A DNA stretch of 34,249 nt, from contig JBNJEA010000015.1 in assembly GCA_051745395.1 (NCBI GenBank), forward strand, positions 1 through 34,249, given 5' to 3'. This document shows positions 1-7,344 of the stretch, in pieces. The notes beneath the pieces are model-generated. The model was not told the origin of the DNA, ran no database searches, and saw nothing but the letters and a program-made list of their open reading frames with translations. The DNA comes from JBNJEA01 sp051745395 (GTDB taxonomy: Bacteria; Desulfobacterota; Desulfobacteria; Desulfobacterales; Desulfosalsimonadaceae). Position 1 is the first letter of the stretch; every line of letters begins with the position of its first letter. A program made the translations under genes and the position numbers.

Positions 1-9
1 ATCGCCCAT
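1..9 (-). CDS. rnfA: Probable first codons of rnfA (truncated by window edge)
   Basis: On the minus strand an ATG at 9-7 is followed by two sense codons (M-G-D) before the window ends. A strong Shine-Dalgarno-like stretch, GGGAGAGAG, lies about 4 bases upstream (14-22). In Rnf operons rnfA normally follows rnfE, and this start lies 105 bases after the rnfE stop in the same direction. Only three codons are visible, so the identity rests on gene order and the ribosome binding site rather than on protein sequence. Confidence 0.4.
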
Positions 10-32
10 ACCGCTCTCTCCCGATGCTGTTG

Positions 33-70
33 CCGCGGCGGCATACGGTAAACGCTTTCAGACGCCGCGG
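33..70. repeat. Inverted repeat in the rnfE-rnfA spacer
   Basis: A perfect 8-base inverted repeat, CCGCGGCG at 33-40 and CGCCGCGG at 63-70, is separated by 22 bases. It lies in the 105-base gap between rnfE and the putative rnfA start, which is much longer than the other junctions of this operon (8-base overlap up to 70 bases). In the transcript it could form a GC-rich hairpin just upstream of the rnfA ribosome binding site. There is no T-run after it on the minus strand, so it does not look like a terminator. Its role is unknown; RNA processing or tuning of rnfA/rnfB output are inferences. Confidence 0.4.
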
Positions 71-114
71 TTGTAAATATTTCAGATATTGCCGCCCGAC
101 AGATGATTTCCGGG

Positions 115-708
115 TTATTTTTTCCCCAATATGTTTATGATGCACAACAGCAGACCAAGGGCGACAAAGGCGCCCGGCGCTTCCACCATAAAGGTAAACG
201 GCTCGAATGCTTCGCCGAAAATGGTATATCCCAGCAGCGTGCCATTGCCCAGGCTTTCCCGTACAGCGCCCAAAACGCCCAGCGACAGGGTAAAGCCGAT
301 GCCGATGCCAAGGCCGTCGGCCACGGAGTGGATGATCGGATTTTTGGAGGCAAAGGCCTCGGCCCGGCCAAGCACGAGGCAGTTGACAACGATCAAGGGA
401 ATAAAAATGCCGAGCTGCAGGTAAAGCGGATACGCAAACGCCTGCATCAGCAATTCCACCATGGTAACAAATGTGGCGATGATGATGATATAGCACGCGA
501 TCCGGATTTTTGGCGGGATGACATCCTTCAATATCGACACCAGCAAGTTGGAACACAGCAGCACGAATGTCGTGGCCAATCCCATCCCGATGCCGTTTTT
601 AACGGTTGTGGTCACCGCCAGGGTCGGACAAAGGCCGAGCACCAGACGAAACGGGGGAATTTCTTCCCATAATCCTTTTGCAAACTCCTGAGCGACTGAT
701 TTAGCCAT
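115..708 (-). CDS. rnfE: Rnf electron transport complex subunit RnfE
   Basis: Integral membrane subunit of the ion-translocating ferredoxin oxidoreductase (Rnf). RnfE and RnfA are paralogous six-helix proteins related to NqrD/NqrE that form the central membrane core, where an Fe-S cluster between the two carries electrons across the membrane. The 197-residue product is almost entirely hydrophobic helices and contains the family signature around residues 22-40, GLCPTLAVTTTVKNGIGMG, including the conserved Cys-Pro. A second signature region, ESLGNGTLLGYTIFG, lies near the C-terminus. The length fits the family (about 190-230). The ATG at 708 starts 14 bases after the rnfG stop, with AGGAG about 11 bases upstream. 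It is the last complete gene of the Rnf operon in this window. Confidence 0.93.
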   Translation of the reverse strand: MAKSVAQEFAKGLWEEIPPFRLVLGLCPTLAVTTTVKNGIGMGLATTFVLLCSNLLVSILKDVIPPKIRIACYIIIIATFVTMVELLMQAFAYPLYLQLGIFIPLIVVNCLVLGRAEAFASKNPIIHSVADGLGIGIGFTLSLGVLGAVRESLGNGTLLGYTIFGEAFEPFTFMVEAPGAFVALGLLLCIINILGKK

Positions 709-722
709 AATCTTCTTTACTC

Positions 723-1316
723 CTATCCAGCAAAGGATTGCGCCTTGTCTTTGATTTTGGACTCATGTGTTTTATAAAGATCTCCGGCCTTTCGCACAGC
801 AGCCGTTACCGCCCGGGATGTAACGGTGGCCCCGGCCATTGCATTGATCTCGCCGCCATCATCTTTCACTTTCGGCCCCGCCGTAATGGAAAGCCCCTCG
901 AACTGGTTTTTGAAATCGCTTGCCGTTTCAATCCGGGCGCCGATACCCGGCGTTTCGTTGTGCGTTGTTACGCTGACACCGGATATCTCACCAGTTTGTA
1001 TATTGACAGCCACCATGACGCCCATATCTCCACCGTATCCGGATGCTTTGGTCTCAAAGGCGACTGTTTTCGGTTTTCCATCGTACTTGGCGACAAAAAA
1101 ATTGCGTTCCTCGTCCTTGACCGTCAGCGAAAACCGGTCTTTAATCGGATCATTGGAGGTGCCTTCCAGGATCTTTAAGATGGCCGGTCCCTTGACAAAT
1201 TCAAGCACCTGGCTGTCAATCCGCTCCTGGGTGTTGTTTTTGACTGCGGCAAGCAATCCGCCGGACAGGCTTGCCAGCACCGTTAAAACAATGACCATTT
1301 TCATCATTTCACGCAT
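723..1316 (-). CDS. rnfG: Rnf electron transport complex subunit RnfG (covalent FMN)
   Basis: Membrane-anchored flavoprotein subunit of Rnf that carries covalently bound FMN on the periplasmic side. It has 197 residues, with one N-terminal membrane helix (residues about 6-24) followed by the FMN-binding domain. The flavinylation motif is seen as AGATVTSR at 161-168, corresponding to the S/T-G-A-T consensus, with Thr164 the expected phosphoester acceptor. The upstream block HNETPGIGARIE (119-130) is also typical of RnfG/NqrC. The ATG at 1316 overlaps the end of rnfD by 8 bases. A second in-frame ATG three codons later is possible. An ApbE flavin transferase would be needed for maturation and is not in this window. 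Confidence 0.94.
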   Translation of the reverse strand: MREMMKMVIVLTVLASLSGGLLAAVKNNTQERIDSQVLEFVKGPAILKILEGTSNDPIKDRFSLTVKDEERNFFVAKYDGKPKTVAFETKASGYGGDMGVMVAVNIQTGEISGVSVTTHNETPGIGARIETASDFKNQFEGLSITAGPKVKDDGGEINAMAGATVTSRAVTAAVRKAGDLYKTHESKIKDKAQSFAG

Positions 1317-2277
1317 AGTTCATAACCCTTTTCTTCGCTTTGGGCCGGATTTTATCGATAATCGGACTGACCAGATTGATAACGAGAATGGCATAGATGA
1401 CCCCGTCGGTGTGGGTGCCGAGATTGCGAATCAGCACGGTCAGCATCCCGCCGAGCAGACCGTATATGAGCATGGGCACAAAATTCACCGGCGACGAGGA
1501 ATCCTCGGGGGCCAGGAAAAAGGCCCCGATCAGGGTATACCCGGTTAAAAGGTGAAATCCCGGCCCGGCATAAACTTCCGGGTTGGAAAGGTTGAAAAAG
1601 AATGCGGTCAAACCGACACCGGCAAGAAAAGCCAGTGCGATTTCCCACCGGATAAAGCCGCGGATCATCAAGTAGAGGCCGCCGATAATCAAGCCGAGCC
1701 CGAAGGTTGCGCCGATGCCGCCGACCTGATGACCCAGCAGCAGATCCGTCAGGGAAAACGGCGCCACCGCGGCCGTGCCGTAGGACTTAAACAAGACCAG
1801 CGGATAGACCGGGTTGAAGTCAAACTGATAATTGACCAGTGCCGCGTTGAAATCGAAATATTGCGGCCAGGCCACCATTAAAACGGCCGTGGCGACCACG
1901 ACCGGATTGAAAGGATTGCCGCCGAGGCCGCCGTAGATCTGTTTGCCGATTACAATTGCCACCAGCGTACCGGTAACCACCACCCACCAGGGCGTGGTGG
2001 CCGGCAGCAGCATGGCAAACAGCAAGCCGATCAGGGCGGCATTGCCGTCGCCGATGGAGATGGGCCGGCGGGTCAGGTAATTCATCACCAATTCCCAGAT
2101 CATCGCCGTTGCCACAGACAGCGTCACCACGCCCAGTGCCTGGGTGCCGTACTGCAGCAGCCCGGCAATAACGGCGATCAGTGTTGCCAGCATAATATTG
2201 TAGTGCTTGAAAGTGACTTTGTCCCCACTGTGCCAAAACGGCGCGTGGGAAACAGTTAGCTTCATCCGATTAGGCAT
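1309..2277 (-). CDS. rnfD: Rnf electron transport complex subunit RnfD (covalent FMN)
   Basis: Multi-helix membrane subunit of Rnf, homologous to NqrB, with covalently bound FMN. The ATG at 2277 was chosen because GGAGG lies 6 bases upstream; it overlaps the rnfC stop by 8 bases. An in-frame ATG at 2265 is four codons downstream and has poorer spacing. Longer in-frame readings run out of frame through rnfC and are not supported. The resulting 322 residues match the family. Visible signatures are GGLGGNPFNP (116-125), the flavinylation motif GGIGAT (186-191, expected attachment at Thr191), and the C-terminal APEDSSSPVN (256-265), equivalent to the usual A-T-D-P-V-T-S-P block. About nine or ten hydrophobic helices are apparent. 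Confidence 0.94.
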   Translation of the reverse strand: MPNRMKLTVSHAPFWHSGDKVTFKHYNIMLATLIAVIAGLLQYGTQALGVVTLSVATAMIWELVMNYLTRRPISIGDGNAALIGLLFAMLLPATTPWWVVVTGTLVAIVIGKQIYGGLGGNPFNPVVVATAVLMVAWPQYFDFNAALVNYQFDFNPVYPLVLFKSYGTAAVAPFSLTDLLLGHQVGGIGATFGLGLIIGGLYLMIRGFIRWEIALAFLAGVGLTAFFFNLSNPEVYAGPGFHLLTGYTLIGAFFLAPEDSSSPVNFVPMLIYGLLGGMLTVLIRNLGTHTDGVIYAILVINLVSPIIDKIRPKAKKRVMNYA

Positions 2278-3547
2278 TTTCTTCCTCCGCCGCTTTCCTG
2301 CGTTCAAGGGCATGTTTGGCCAGCCTGATAAACTGGAATATCGGGATACGGGCTTCGCAGACATAGGTACAATACCCGCATTCAATACAGGCATAAAGCT
2401 CGGCCGCCTCGGCCGCCTGTTCATACTGGCCGGCATCCAGGTATCGGATCAGTTCATTGACCGGCACGTTGGTCGGGCATACCCGGACACACTCGCCGCA
2501 GTTGGTGCAGGCAACGTCTTTTCCCTCTATGATTCGGTCCTGATCCTGAACCAAGATCGCATCCGTATCGGGCTGCACCGGATGATCCAGGGTATAGATC
2601 GCCTGGCCGGTCATCGGGCCGCCAAAAACCAGGCGATCGCCGGATGTAACCGTATCGCCCATGGCCTCTATGACATCGCCCGCGTGCGTGCCCACCGGCG
2701 CGGAAATCAGGTGCCGCGCGCCGTCTTTTTTCACAAACGTCAAAAGCTTGTGAACCGGAATTTGTCCCGACTCATATGCCCGACCGATTGCGGCAACTGC
2801 TTCGGCGGAAAAAAACGCTGCTGCATTTTCCCGGGACGGATGTCCACCCAGTTCGTCTGCGAGCAGATCCATGGCGATTAACTCGGGATGGGCCGCCGGA
2901 AACGCCCCGGAAACCGTCTTGACCCCGGCGCCCGCAGCGTTGGCGGCCTGTACCAGGTGAGACGGCACCACCAAAATGATATTCTGGACCCCCGAAATCT
3001 TTCGCAGAATATCGATGCCGGTTTTAACCGATGCAATATCGGATTGGATCACATACTGGTTGGTCAGGGTCTGCAGATCATTGTCCGCACCGAGCACCAC
3101 GATGGTTTTCACCGATGCGCCCGGTTGCATTAGGCCGGAAAAATCCGGACTGCCGGGCAGCTTCGATAGAAACGAAGCGGCGTTTTCCATGGTCGGCGTC
3201 TTGGCCTGGCTTTGAAACGCGGTATCTGCTTCATCTGCGGAAACCTCGATGGTCACCGCGGTCATCTGCCGTTCCATGACCCCGACAAACGGGGCGATGC
3301 CCACCACATTGCCGGCCACCGGCGAAATGGCGTAGGCCGCGGCATCGGCTGCCAGTTGAAGTTTTTGCCCCCGTTTTACCCCGTCGCCGACATGCAGCCG
3401 GGATTCGGCCGCCTTTTCGAGAGGGGCGTCGATAAACAGCGTCACCTTTTTTTTCGGCGAAACCGTCGCCGGTTCCGACTGTGCGTCCGAAATGGTGTCG
3501 TATCTCAGTTGGGGGGGCATGAATCCGAAAAATGACCTCTTACTCAT
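2270..3547 (-). CDS. rnfC: RnfC-like subunit with two [4Fe-4S] sites but no NADH/FMN signature
   Basis: Peripheral Rnf subunit, normally the NADH- and FMN-binding entry or exit module on the cytoplasmic face. The ATG at 3547 has AAGGAAG just upstream; longer in-frame readings only run antisense-like through the cytochrome gene. The 425 residues show an N-terminal RnfC barrel domain (VGDGVKRGQKL, 53-63; SPVAGNVVGI, 75-84), a central domain, FGGPMTGQAI (308-317) and two ferredoxin motifs, C347/C350/C353/C357 and C387/C390/C393/C397. The second is followed by E rather than P. The usual NuoF-like block G-x-G-G-A-G-F-P-T and the following E-C-E-P-Y are absent: residues 128-168 read LPGSPDFSGLMQPG and GADNDLQTLTNQY instead. 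This suggests electrons are exchanged with something other than NADH, possibly via the adjacent cytochrome (inference). Confidence 0.88.
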   Translation of the reverse strand: MSKRSFFGFMPPQLRYDTISDAQSEPATVSPKKKVTLFIDAPLEKAAESRLHVGDGVKRGQKLQLAADAAAYAISPVAGNVVGIAPFVGVMERQMTAVTIEVSADEADTAFQSQAKTPTMENAASFLSKLPGSPDFSGLMQPGASVKTIVVLGADNDLQTLTNQYVIQSDIASVKTGIDILRKISGVQNIILVVPSHLVQAANAAGAGVKTVSGAFPAAHPELIAMDLLADELGGHPSRENAAAFFSAEAVAAIGRAYESGQIPVHKLLTFVKKDGARHLISAPVGTHAGDVIEAMGDTVTSGDRLVFGGPMTGQAIYTLDHPVQPDTDAILVQDQDRIIEGKDVACTNCGECVRVCPTNVPVNELIRYLDAGQYEQAAEAAELYACIECGYCTYVCEARIPIFQFIRLAKHALERRKAAEEENA

Positions 3548-3617
3548 CGATCTTCCTTTATTTGATCTTGTCAGATTACCACCCATTTGAAACTCCGTGG
3601 TTTCACCCGATGTTTGA

Positions 3618-4250
3618 TTAATAGCCGTGGCATCCCTTGCAGTTTTCATTGTTGGGACCGACGCCCATGTCTTCATGGCAGTCAATACACTGGGTATGAA
3701 ATGCTTCCGTCCGCTTCCGGGGTTTATGGCAGGCATCGCAGTCTTCGGTGACCGGCCCGCCCATATTGCTGTGGCAGTCAATACACTGCTGGTGATAGGC
3801 ATCCGCGGCGCTGGGCATGCTAGGATCGTCGGAGGTCTCCATGTGGCAGGAACTGCATGGCTGGGGGTCGCTCGCATAGCCGTCCTCGATTTCATGGTGG
3901 CACTCGGCACAGGATAACCCGTAATACTGGCTGTGCGTTTCATGATCGAAAGCCCCATTCTCTCCGATTGCCGGCTGATGTTCGCTTTCCGGCGTATGGC
4001 ACTGGCCGCAGGAGTCCGGCTTTTCCCGGACTTGCTGGGAAACGGCGTGATGGCAGTCCGTACACTCAAACCCGTACGTCTGGACATGGGTGGTGTGCTC
4101 GAAAAGCACGTTTTCCCCCGTGGATTCAAACATCACCCGAACCGGCTCCTCGGGGCTCTTTGCAGAAATGGCGCCATAACAGATGACGCCGACAGCAAGA
4201 CAAGCCGCAACAATGACGTAAGCGAATTTCAATTCATTCTTGTCCGACAT
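3618..4250 (-). CDS. Octahaem c-type cytochrome heading the Rnf operon
   Basis: A 210-residue membrane-anchored multihaem cytochrome c with eight CxxCH haem-binding motifs, at residues 63-67, 81-85, 114-118, 132-136, 156-160, 171-175, 188-192 and 204-208. One N-terminal hydrophobic segment (about 9-28) would act as an uncleaved anchor or signal, placing the haems outside the cytoplasm. Extra His residues (HH after motifs 1 and 3, and the H-x-x-H at 51-55) can serve as axial ligands. The start at 4250 gives MSDKNELKF; upstream in-frame codons lack signal-like sequence. It is 70 bases ahead of rnfC in the same direction, so it is probably part of the complex. Multihaem cytochromes next to rnf genes are known in Desulfovibrio and Methanosarcina. 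The exact cytochrome family was not identified. Confidence 0.9.
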   Translation of the reverse strand: MSDKNELKFAYVIVAACLAVGVICYGAISAKSPEEPVRVMFESTGENVLFEHTTHVQTYGFECTDCHHAVSQQVREKPDSCGQCHTPESEHQPAIGENGAFDHETHSQYYGLSCAECHHEIEDGYASDPQPCSSCHMETSDDPSMPSAADAYHQQCIDCHSNMGGPVTEDCDACHKPRKRTEAFHTQCIDCHEDMGVGPNNENCKGCHGY

Positions 4251-4445
4251 TTTCCGTAAGCTTCCTTTCAAGGGCTGACTTTCCGGTTGACATTCAGCTT
4301 TGCACAACAAGGGGCGCTGCCAAAATACCGAATGCGGTTTTCATGGCCGCTTTGTTTTTGTTTGCGCACAAGCGACCACCGGCCCGCTTATCCAAGAGTA
4401 GAAAAACGGTATACCGAAGAAAACAACGAAATTTAAACTATCCCA

Positions 4446-4472
4446 CTTATATCCTAAAGCGGCATTTGTCAA
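4446..4472 (-). promoter_or_regulatory. Candidate sigma70 promoter of the cytochrome-rnf operon
   Basis: On the minus strand a perfect -35 TTGACA (4472-4467) is followed after 15 bases by TATAAG (4451-4446), a five-of-six match to the -10 box. The spacing is slightly short. Transcription would begin near 4438, leaving a leader of about 190 bases before the cytochrome start codon at 4250. It lies downstream of the putative ftsZ terminator, which fits separate transcription of the two operons. Confidence 0.55.
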
Positions 4473-4544
4473 GCTTTTTCACCGAATCCCAAACAATGCG
4501 ATTCAGCTACATTTATCCCGTGGCCGCCACGCACCCGTTCAAAG

Positions 4545-4615
4545 AAAAAAGCCACAGCATCCGCGGCGGTGACCGGGCAACAAACTCTTTTGCCCGCCCC
4601 GCAGACGGCTGTGGC
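4545..4615 (-). terminator. Rho-independent terminator of the dcw operon
   Basis: On the minus strand a long stem-loop ends in a T-run. The outer arms are GCCACAGC (4615-4608) and GCTGTGGC (4558-4551); an inner pair GGGCAA/TTGCCC lies at 4595-4590 and 4580-4575. Immediately after the outer arm comes TTTTTTC (4550-4544). The hairpin is about 200 bases after the ftsZ stop codon, so the message would have a sizeable 3' untranslated region. The opposite strand has no T-run after the hairpin, so the element is directional. Confidence 0.6.
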
Positions 4616-4688
4616 GATTTGGTTTGGAAATTGCTTTGAAAGCCCTTGGACCGGGGCTTCAAAAAAACGGATTTTACCTTTCTGTACA

Positions 4689-4747
4689 CGCGGATCGTAC
4701 GGTTTGCTCCGGCAAAAACAAACCGTTTTTTTTATTCCCCATCCGCG
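4689..4747. repeat. Nested inverted repeat downstream of ftsZ
   Basis: An outer 7-base pair of arms, CGCGGAT (4689-4695) and ATCCGCG (4741-4747), encloses an inner perfect 8-base pair ACGGTTTG (4699-4706) and CAAACCGT (4719-4726). The inner hairpin is directly followed on the plus strand by eight Ts, so on that strand it resembles a terminator, yet no plus-strand gene lies upstream. On the minus strand it falls in the ftsZ 3' untranslated region. It may be a 3'-end stabilising structure, a terminator against antisense transcripts, or a structured RNA. The sequence alone does not decide between these. Confidence 0.45.
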
Positions 4748-4813
4748 CCCGGGAAAACCTCTTGCTTTCCCTTTTTCAAGTCAACGCAAAGAGCGCGACC
4801 GGCCAGAGGCGGC

Positions 4814-6046
4814 CTAATCCGCCTTGCGCCGCATAAACGTCGGCACATCGAGCATATCGAGATCTTCGTAGTCTTCATAGCCGTTGCTGACCTTTTTGCG
4901 CGGCTGACGGCTTGAAGCGGCTTCTTCGTTTCGCTCCGCCCGGTCCTGCCGGACCCGGTAGTAGGTCGGCTCTTCGAGTTTCTTTTCGTAGTCGCGGTCG
5001 GCCTGGGTGTAGTCCCGGACCTTGCCCCGCTTGATGTCCTTTAATTCGCGGACCGATTTTTTCGGCATGTGCATGCTCTTGTCCTCGAGGTCCCCGATGC
5101 CGGTGGCAATGACGGTAATGCGCATTTCATCGCCGATGTTGTCGTCCATGGCAGTACCCCAGATGATTTCCACATCGTCATCTCCGATTTCGTTATAGAT
5201 CCGCTCGGAGGCCTCGATGGCTTCTTCCATGGTCAGCTCGGAGCTGCAGGTAATGTTCATCAGCACGCCCTTGGCCCCGCCGATGGAATTGTCCTCGAGC
5301 AGCGGATGGGAAATGGCCTTTTCTGCGGCTTCAATGGCCCGGTTGTCCCCGCTGGCGATACCGATGCCCATGATCGCCATGCCGGACTTGCTCATGATGG
5401 TCTTGACATCGGCGAAATCCAGATTGATCAAGCCCGGGTGCATAATCAAGTCCGTAATGCCCTTGACGGAATGATGCAGGATTTCATCGGCCATCCGAAA
5501 CATCTGGATCAGCGTGGCGTTTTTCTTGGCCAGGCCCCGCAGCCGGTCATTGGGAATGGTGATGACCGTATCCGACATCTCCTTTAACTTGGCAATGCCG
5601 TCGTCGGCCTGCTTGGTCCGTTTCCGGGCTTCAAATTTAAACGGCTTTGTAATCACGGCCACGGTCAACGCCCCGAGTTCCTTGGCGATTTCCGCGATCA
5701 CCGGCGCCGCGCCCGTGCCCGTGCCGCCGCCGAGGCCGGCGGCGATAAAGACCATGTGGCTGTCGCGCAGGGCTTCGCGCAGCAAATCCGCCGATTCATA
5801 GGCCGCATCCCGGCCGATATTCGGATCGGCGCCGGCGCCCAGTCCCTCGGTCAATTCTTCGCCCAACTGAATCTTGGTGTTGGCTTTGGCATTGGCCAGG
5901 GCCTGGGCGTCGGTGTTGGCCACGATAAACTTGACCCCCTGGAGATTGGCGTCGATCATGTTGTTGACGGCATTGCCCCCGCCGCCGCCGACGCCGATTA
6001 CCTTGATCTTTGCCGAATTTTCAGATTCCAGATAGGTAAAATCCAT
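4814..6046 (-). CDS. ftsZ: Cell division GTPase FtsZ
   Basis: Tubulin-like GTPase that polymerises at mid-cell into the Z-ring and recruits the divisome. The 410 residues show the N-terminal Rossmann start VIGVGGGGGNAV (16-27), the tubulin signature GGGTGTG (106-112), and the T7 synergy loop NLDFADV (208-214) with the catalytic Asp residues. A variable charged linker (about 330-395) is followed by the conserved C-terminal peptide DVPTFMRR (400-407), which binds FtsA and other partners. The start ATG is preceded by a very strong ribosome binding site, GGGGAGG, 7-8 bases upstream, consistent with the high cellular demand for FtsZ. It is the last gene of the dcw operon, 71 bases after ftsA. Confidence 0.99.
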   Translation of the reverse strand: MDFTYLESENSAKIKVIGVGGGGGNAVNNMIDANLQGVKFIVANTDAQALANAKANTKIQLGEELTEGLGAGADPNIGRDAAYESADLLREALRDSHMVFIAAGLGGGTGTGAAPVIAEIAKELGALTVAVITKPFKFEARKRTKQADDGIAKLKEMSDTVITIPNDRLRGLAKKNATLIQMFRMADEILHHSVKGITDLIMHPGLINLDFADVKTIMSKSGMAIMGIGIASGDNRAIEAAEKAISHPLLEDNSIGGAKGVLMNITCSSELTMEEAIEASERIYNEIGDDDVEIIWGTAMDDNIGDEMRITVIATGIGDLEDKSMHMPKKSVRELKDIKRGKVRDYTQADRDYEKKLEEPTYYRVRQDRAERNEEAASSRQPRKKVSNGYEDYEDLDMLDVPTFMRRKAD

Positions 6047-6117
6047 TTTTTTTCCTCCCCTTTGCGTTTTGGTTACAATTTGCCCAATTGATATTTTGCC
6101 GGTATACGTTCAACGCC

Positions 6118-7344
6118 TTACATGACCTCTTTAAACCAGCGTTTCATCCGGTTCATGATCCGGTGAAAAATATTGGTGTCCCGGATCCGGAATTTTTTCC
6201 GCCCTTCGTCGCGCGCCCCATAGAGCACCAGGCCCACGCCGGTGGCATACATGGGATTGTTGACCACATCGACCAATCCGCTGATGCCGTGGGGCGTGGC
6301 CTGCCGCACCGGCACTTCAAATACCGATTCCGCGATCTCGGAGATGCCGTCGAGCAGCGCGGCGCCGCCGGTGAGCACAATGCCCGATGAAATTTCCTCC
6401 TTCATGTCCGAGCGTTCGATTTCCCGCTTGATCAGCGTAAAGACCTCCTCCACCCGGGGCTCTAAAATTTCGGACAAAATCTGGCGGGGCAGCTGTCGGC
6501 CCTTTCGCCCCCCGATATCCGGCAAATCGATGGTTTCATCGCTTTTGATCTTGTCGGCGGCGCAGGTGCCGTGTTCGACCTTGATCCGTTCGGCCTCGGC
6601 CATGGGCACCCGCAGGCCAACGGAGATGTCGTTGGTCATGTTGTTGCCGCCCAGCGACAGCACGAAAGTATGCCGGATCGTGTTGCCGGAAAAAATGGCC
6701 AGGTCCGTGGTGCCGCCGCCGATATCGATCAATCCGGTGCCTACCTCCCGTTCCTCGGGGGTTAGCACCGATTCACAGGAGGCAATCGGCTCCAGGATAA
6801 TGTCGCAGACATCCAGGCCGGCCTGATTGGCACACTTGACAATGTTTTGGGCCGAAGTCACCGCCCCGGTGACGATGTGGATCTTGGCCTCCAGGCGCAC
6901 GCCGGCCATGCCGACCGGGTTCTGGATGCCGGCTTCGCCGTCGATGATAAATTCCTGGGGCAACACATGAATGACTTCCCGGTCCATGGGAATGGCCACG
7001 GCCCGGGCGGCTTCGATGACCCGGTCCACGTCTGCCTGAACGATTTCCTTTCCCTTGATGGCGATCACACCGTGACTGTTAAACCCGGTAATATGGCCGC
7101 CGGCGATGCCGGCATACACCGATGAGATTTCGCAGCCGGCCATCAGCTCGGCATCCTGGACCGCCTTTTTGATGGAATCGACCGTGGAATCGATATTGAC
7201 CACCACCCCTTTGCGCAACCCGATCGAGGGATGGCTGCCGATGCCGATAATATTGACCTTGTCCTCGTCGACTTCCGCGACCACCGCGCAGATTTTGGTC
7301 GTGCCGATATCTAAGCCCACGACGAGCTCTTCACTGTCTTTCAC
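6118..7344 (-). CDS. ftsA: Cell division protein FtsA
   Basis: Actin-fold ATPase that tethers FtsZ filaments to the inner membrane and signals to the septal wall machinery. In the 408 residues the phosphate-1 motif LDIGTTK lies near residue 11, the second phosphate loop IDIGGGTTDLAIF near 208, the adenosine motif GIVLTGGAALLDG near 325, and the C-terminal amphipathic membrane helix FHRIMNRMKRWFKEVM at the very end. The start is a GTG at 7344 with AGGAGG six bases upstream. It overlaps the ftsQ stop by four bases (GTGA), so the two genes are translationally coupled. It precedes ftsZ, as in most Gram-negative dcw clusters. Confidence 0.98.
   Translation of the reverse strand: MKDSEELVVGLDIGTTKICAVVAEVDEDKVNIIGIGSHPSIGLRKGVVVNIDSTVDSIKKAVQDAELMAGCEISSVYAGIAGGHITGFNSHGVIAIKGKEIVQADVDRVIEAARAVAIPMDREVIHVLPQEFIIDGEAGIQNPVGMAGVRLEAKIHIVTGAVTSAQNIVKCANQAGLDVCDIILEPIASCESVLTPEEREVGTGLIDIGGGTTDLAIFSGNTIRHTFVLSLGGNNMTNDISVGLRVPMAEAERIKVEHGTCAADKIKSDETIDLPDIGGRKGRQLPRQILSEILEPRVEEVFTLIKREIERSDMKEEISSGIVLTGGAALLDGISEIAESVFEVPVRQATPHGISGLVDVVNNPMYATGVGLVLYGARDEGRKKFRIRDTNIFHRIMNRMKRWFKEVM

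Larger units (their letters stand above)
4251..4813. other. Gene-free spacer between dcw and Rnf operons
   Basis: These 563 bases separate ftsZ from the cytochrome gene, which are both on the minus strand. Short open frames on the plus strand (for example 4343-4639) have no recognisable protein features, no good ribosome binding site, and run through hairpin sequence. What can be supported is a nested inverted repeat at 4689-4747, a terminator-like stem-loop at 4545-4615 and a sigma70-type promoter at 4446-4472. The remaining roughly 190 bases down to 4250 form the presumed 5' leader of the Rnf transcript. No known riboswitch class was recognised in it. Confidence 0.6.

Noticed and set aside
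2278..4129. Extended N-termini for rnfD and rnfC reaching into the preceding genes
   Set aside because: The extra residues are frame-shifted readings of the upstream genes (for rnfC, of the cytochrome), and good ribosome binding sites precede the shorter starts at 2277 and 3547.
4545..4750. Possible cobalamin or cyclic-di-GMP riboswitch because of the clustered hairpins
   Set aside because: None of the conserved box sequences of those classes could be matched, and the region lies at the 3' end of ftsZ upstream of the Rnf promoter rather than in a leader.
4343..4915. Short plus-strand open frames in the spacer between ftsZ and the cytochrome gene
   Set aside because: They overlap one another and the terminator hairpins, lack good ribosome binding sites, and have no recognisable protein character.
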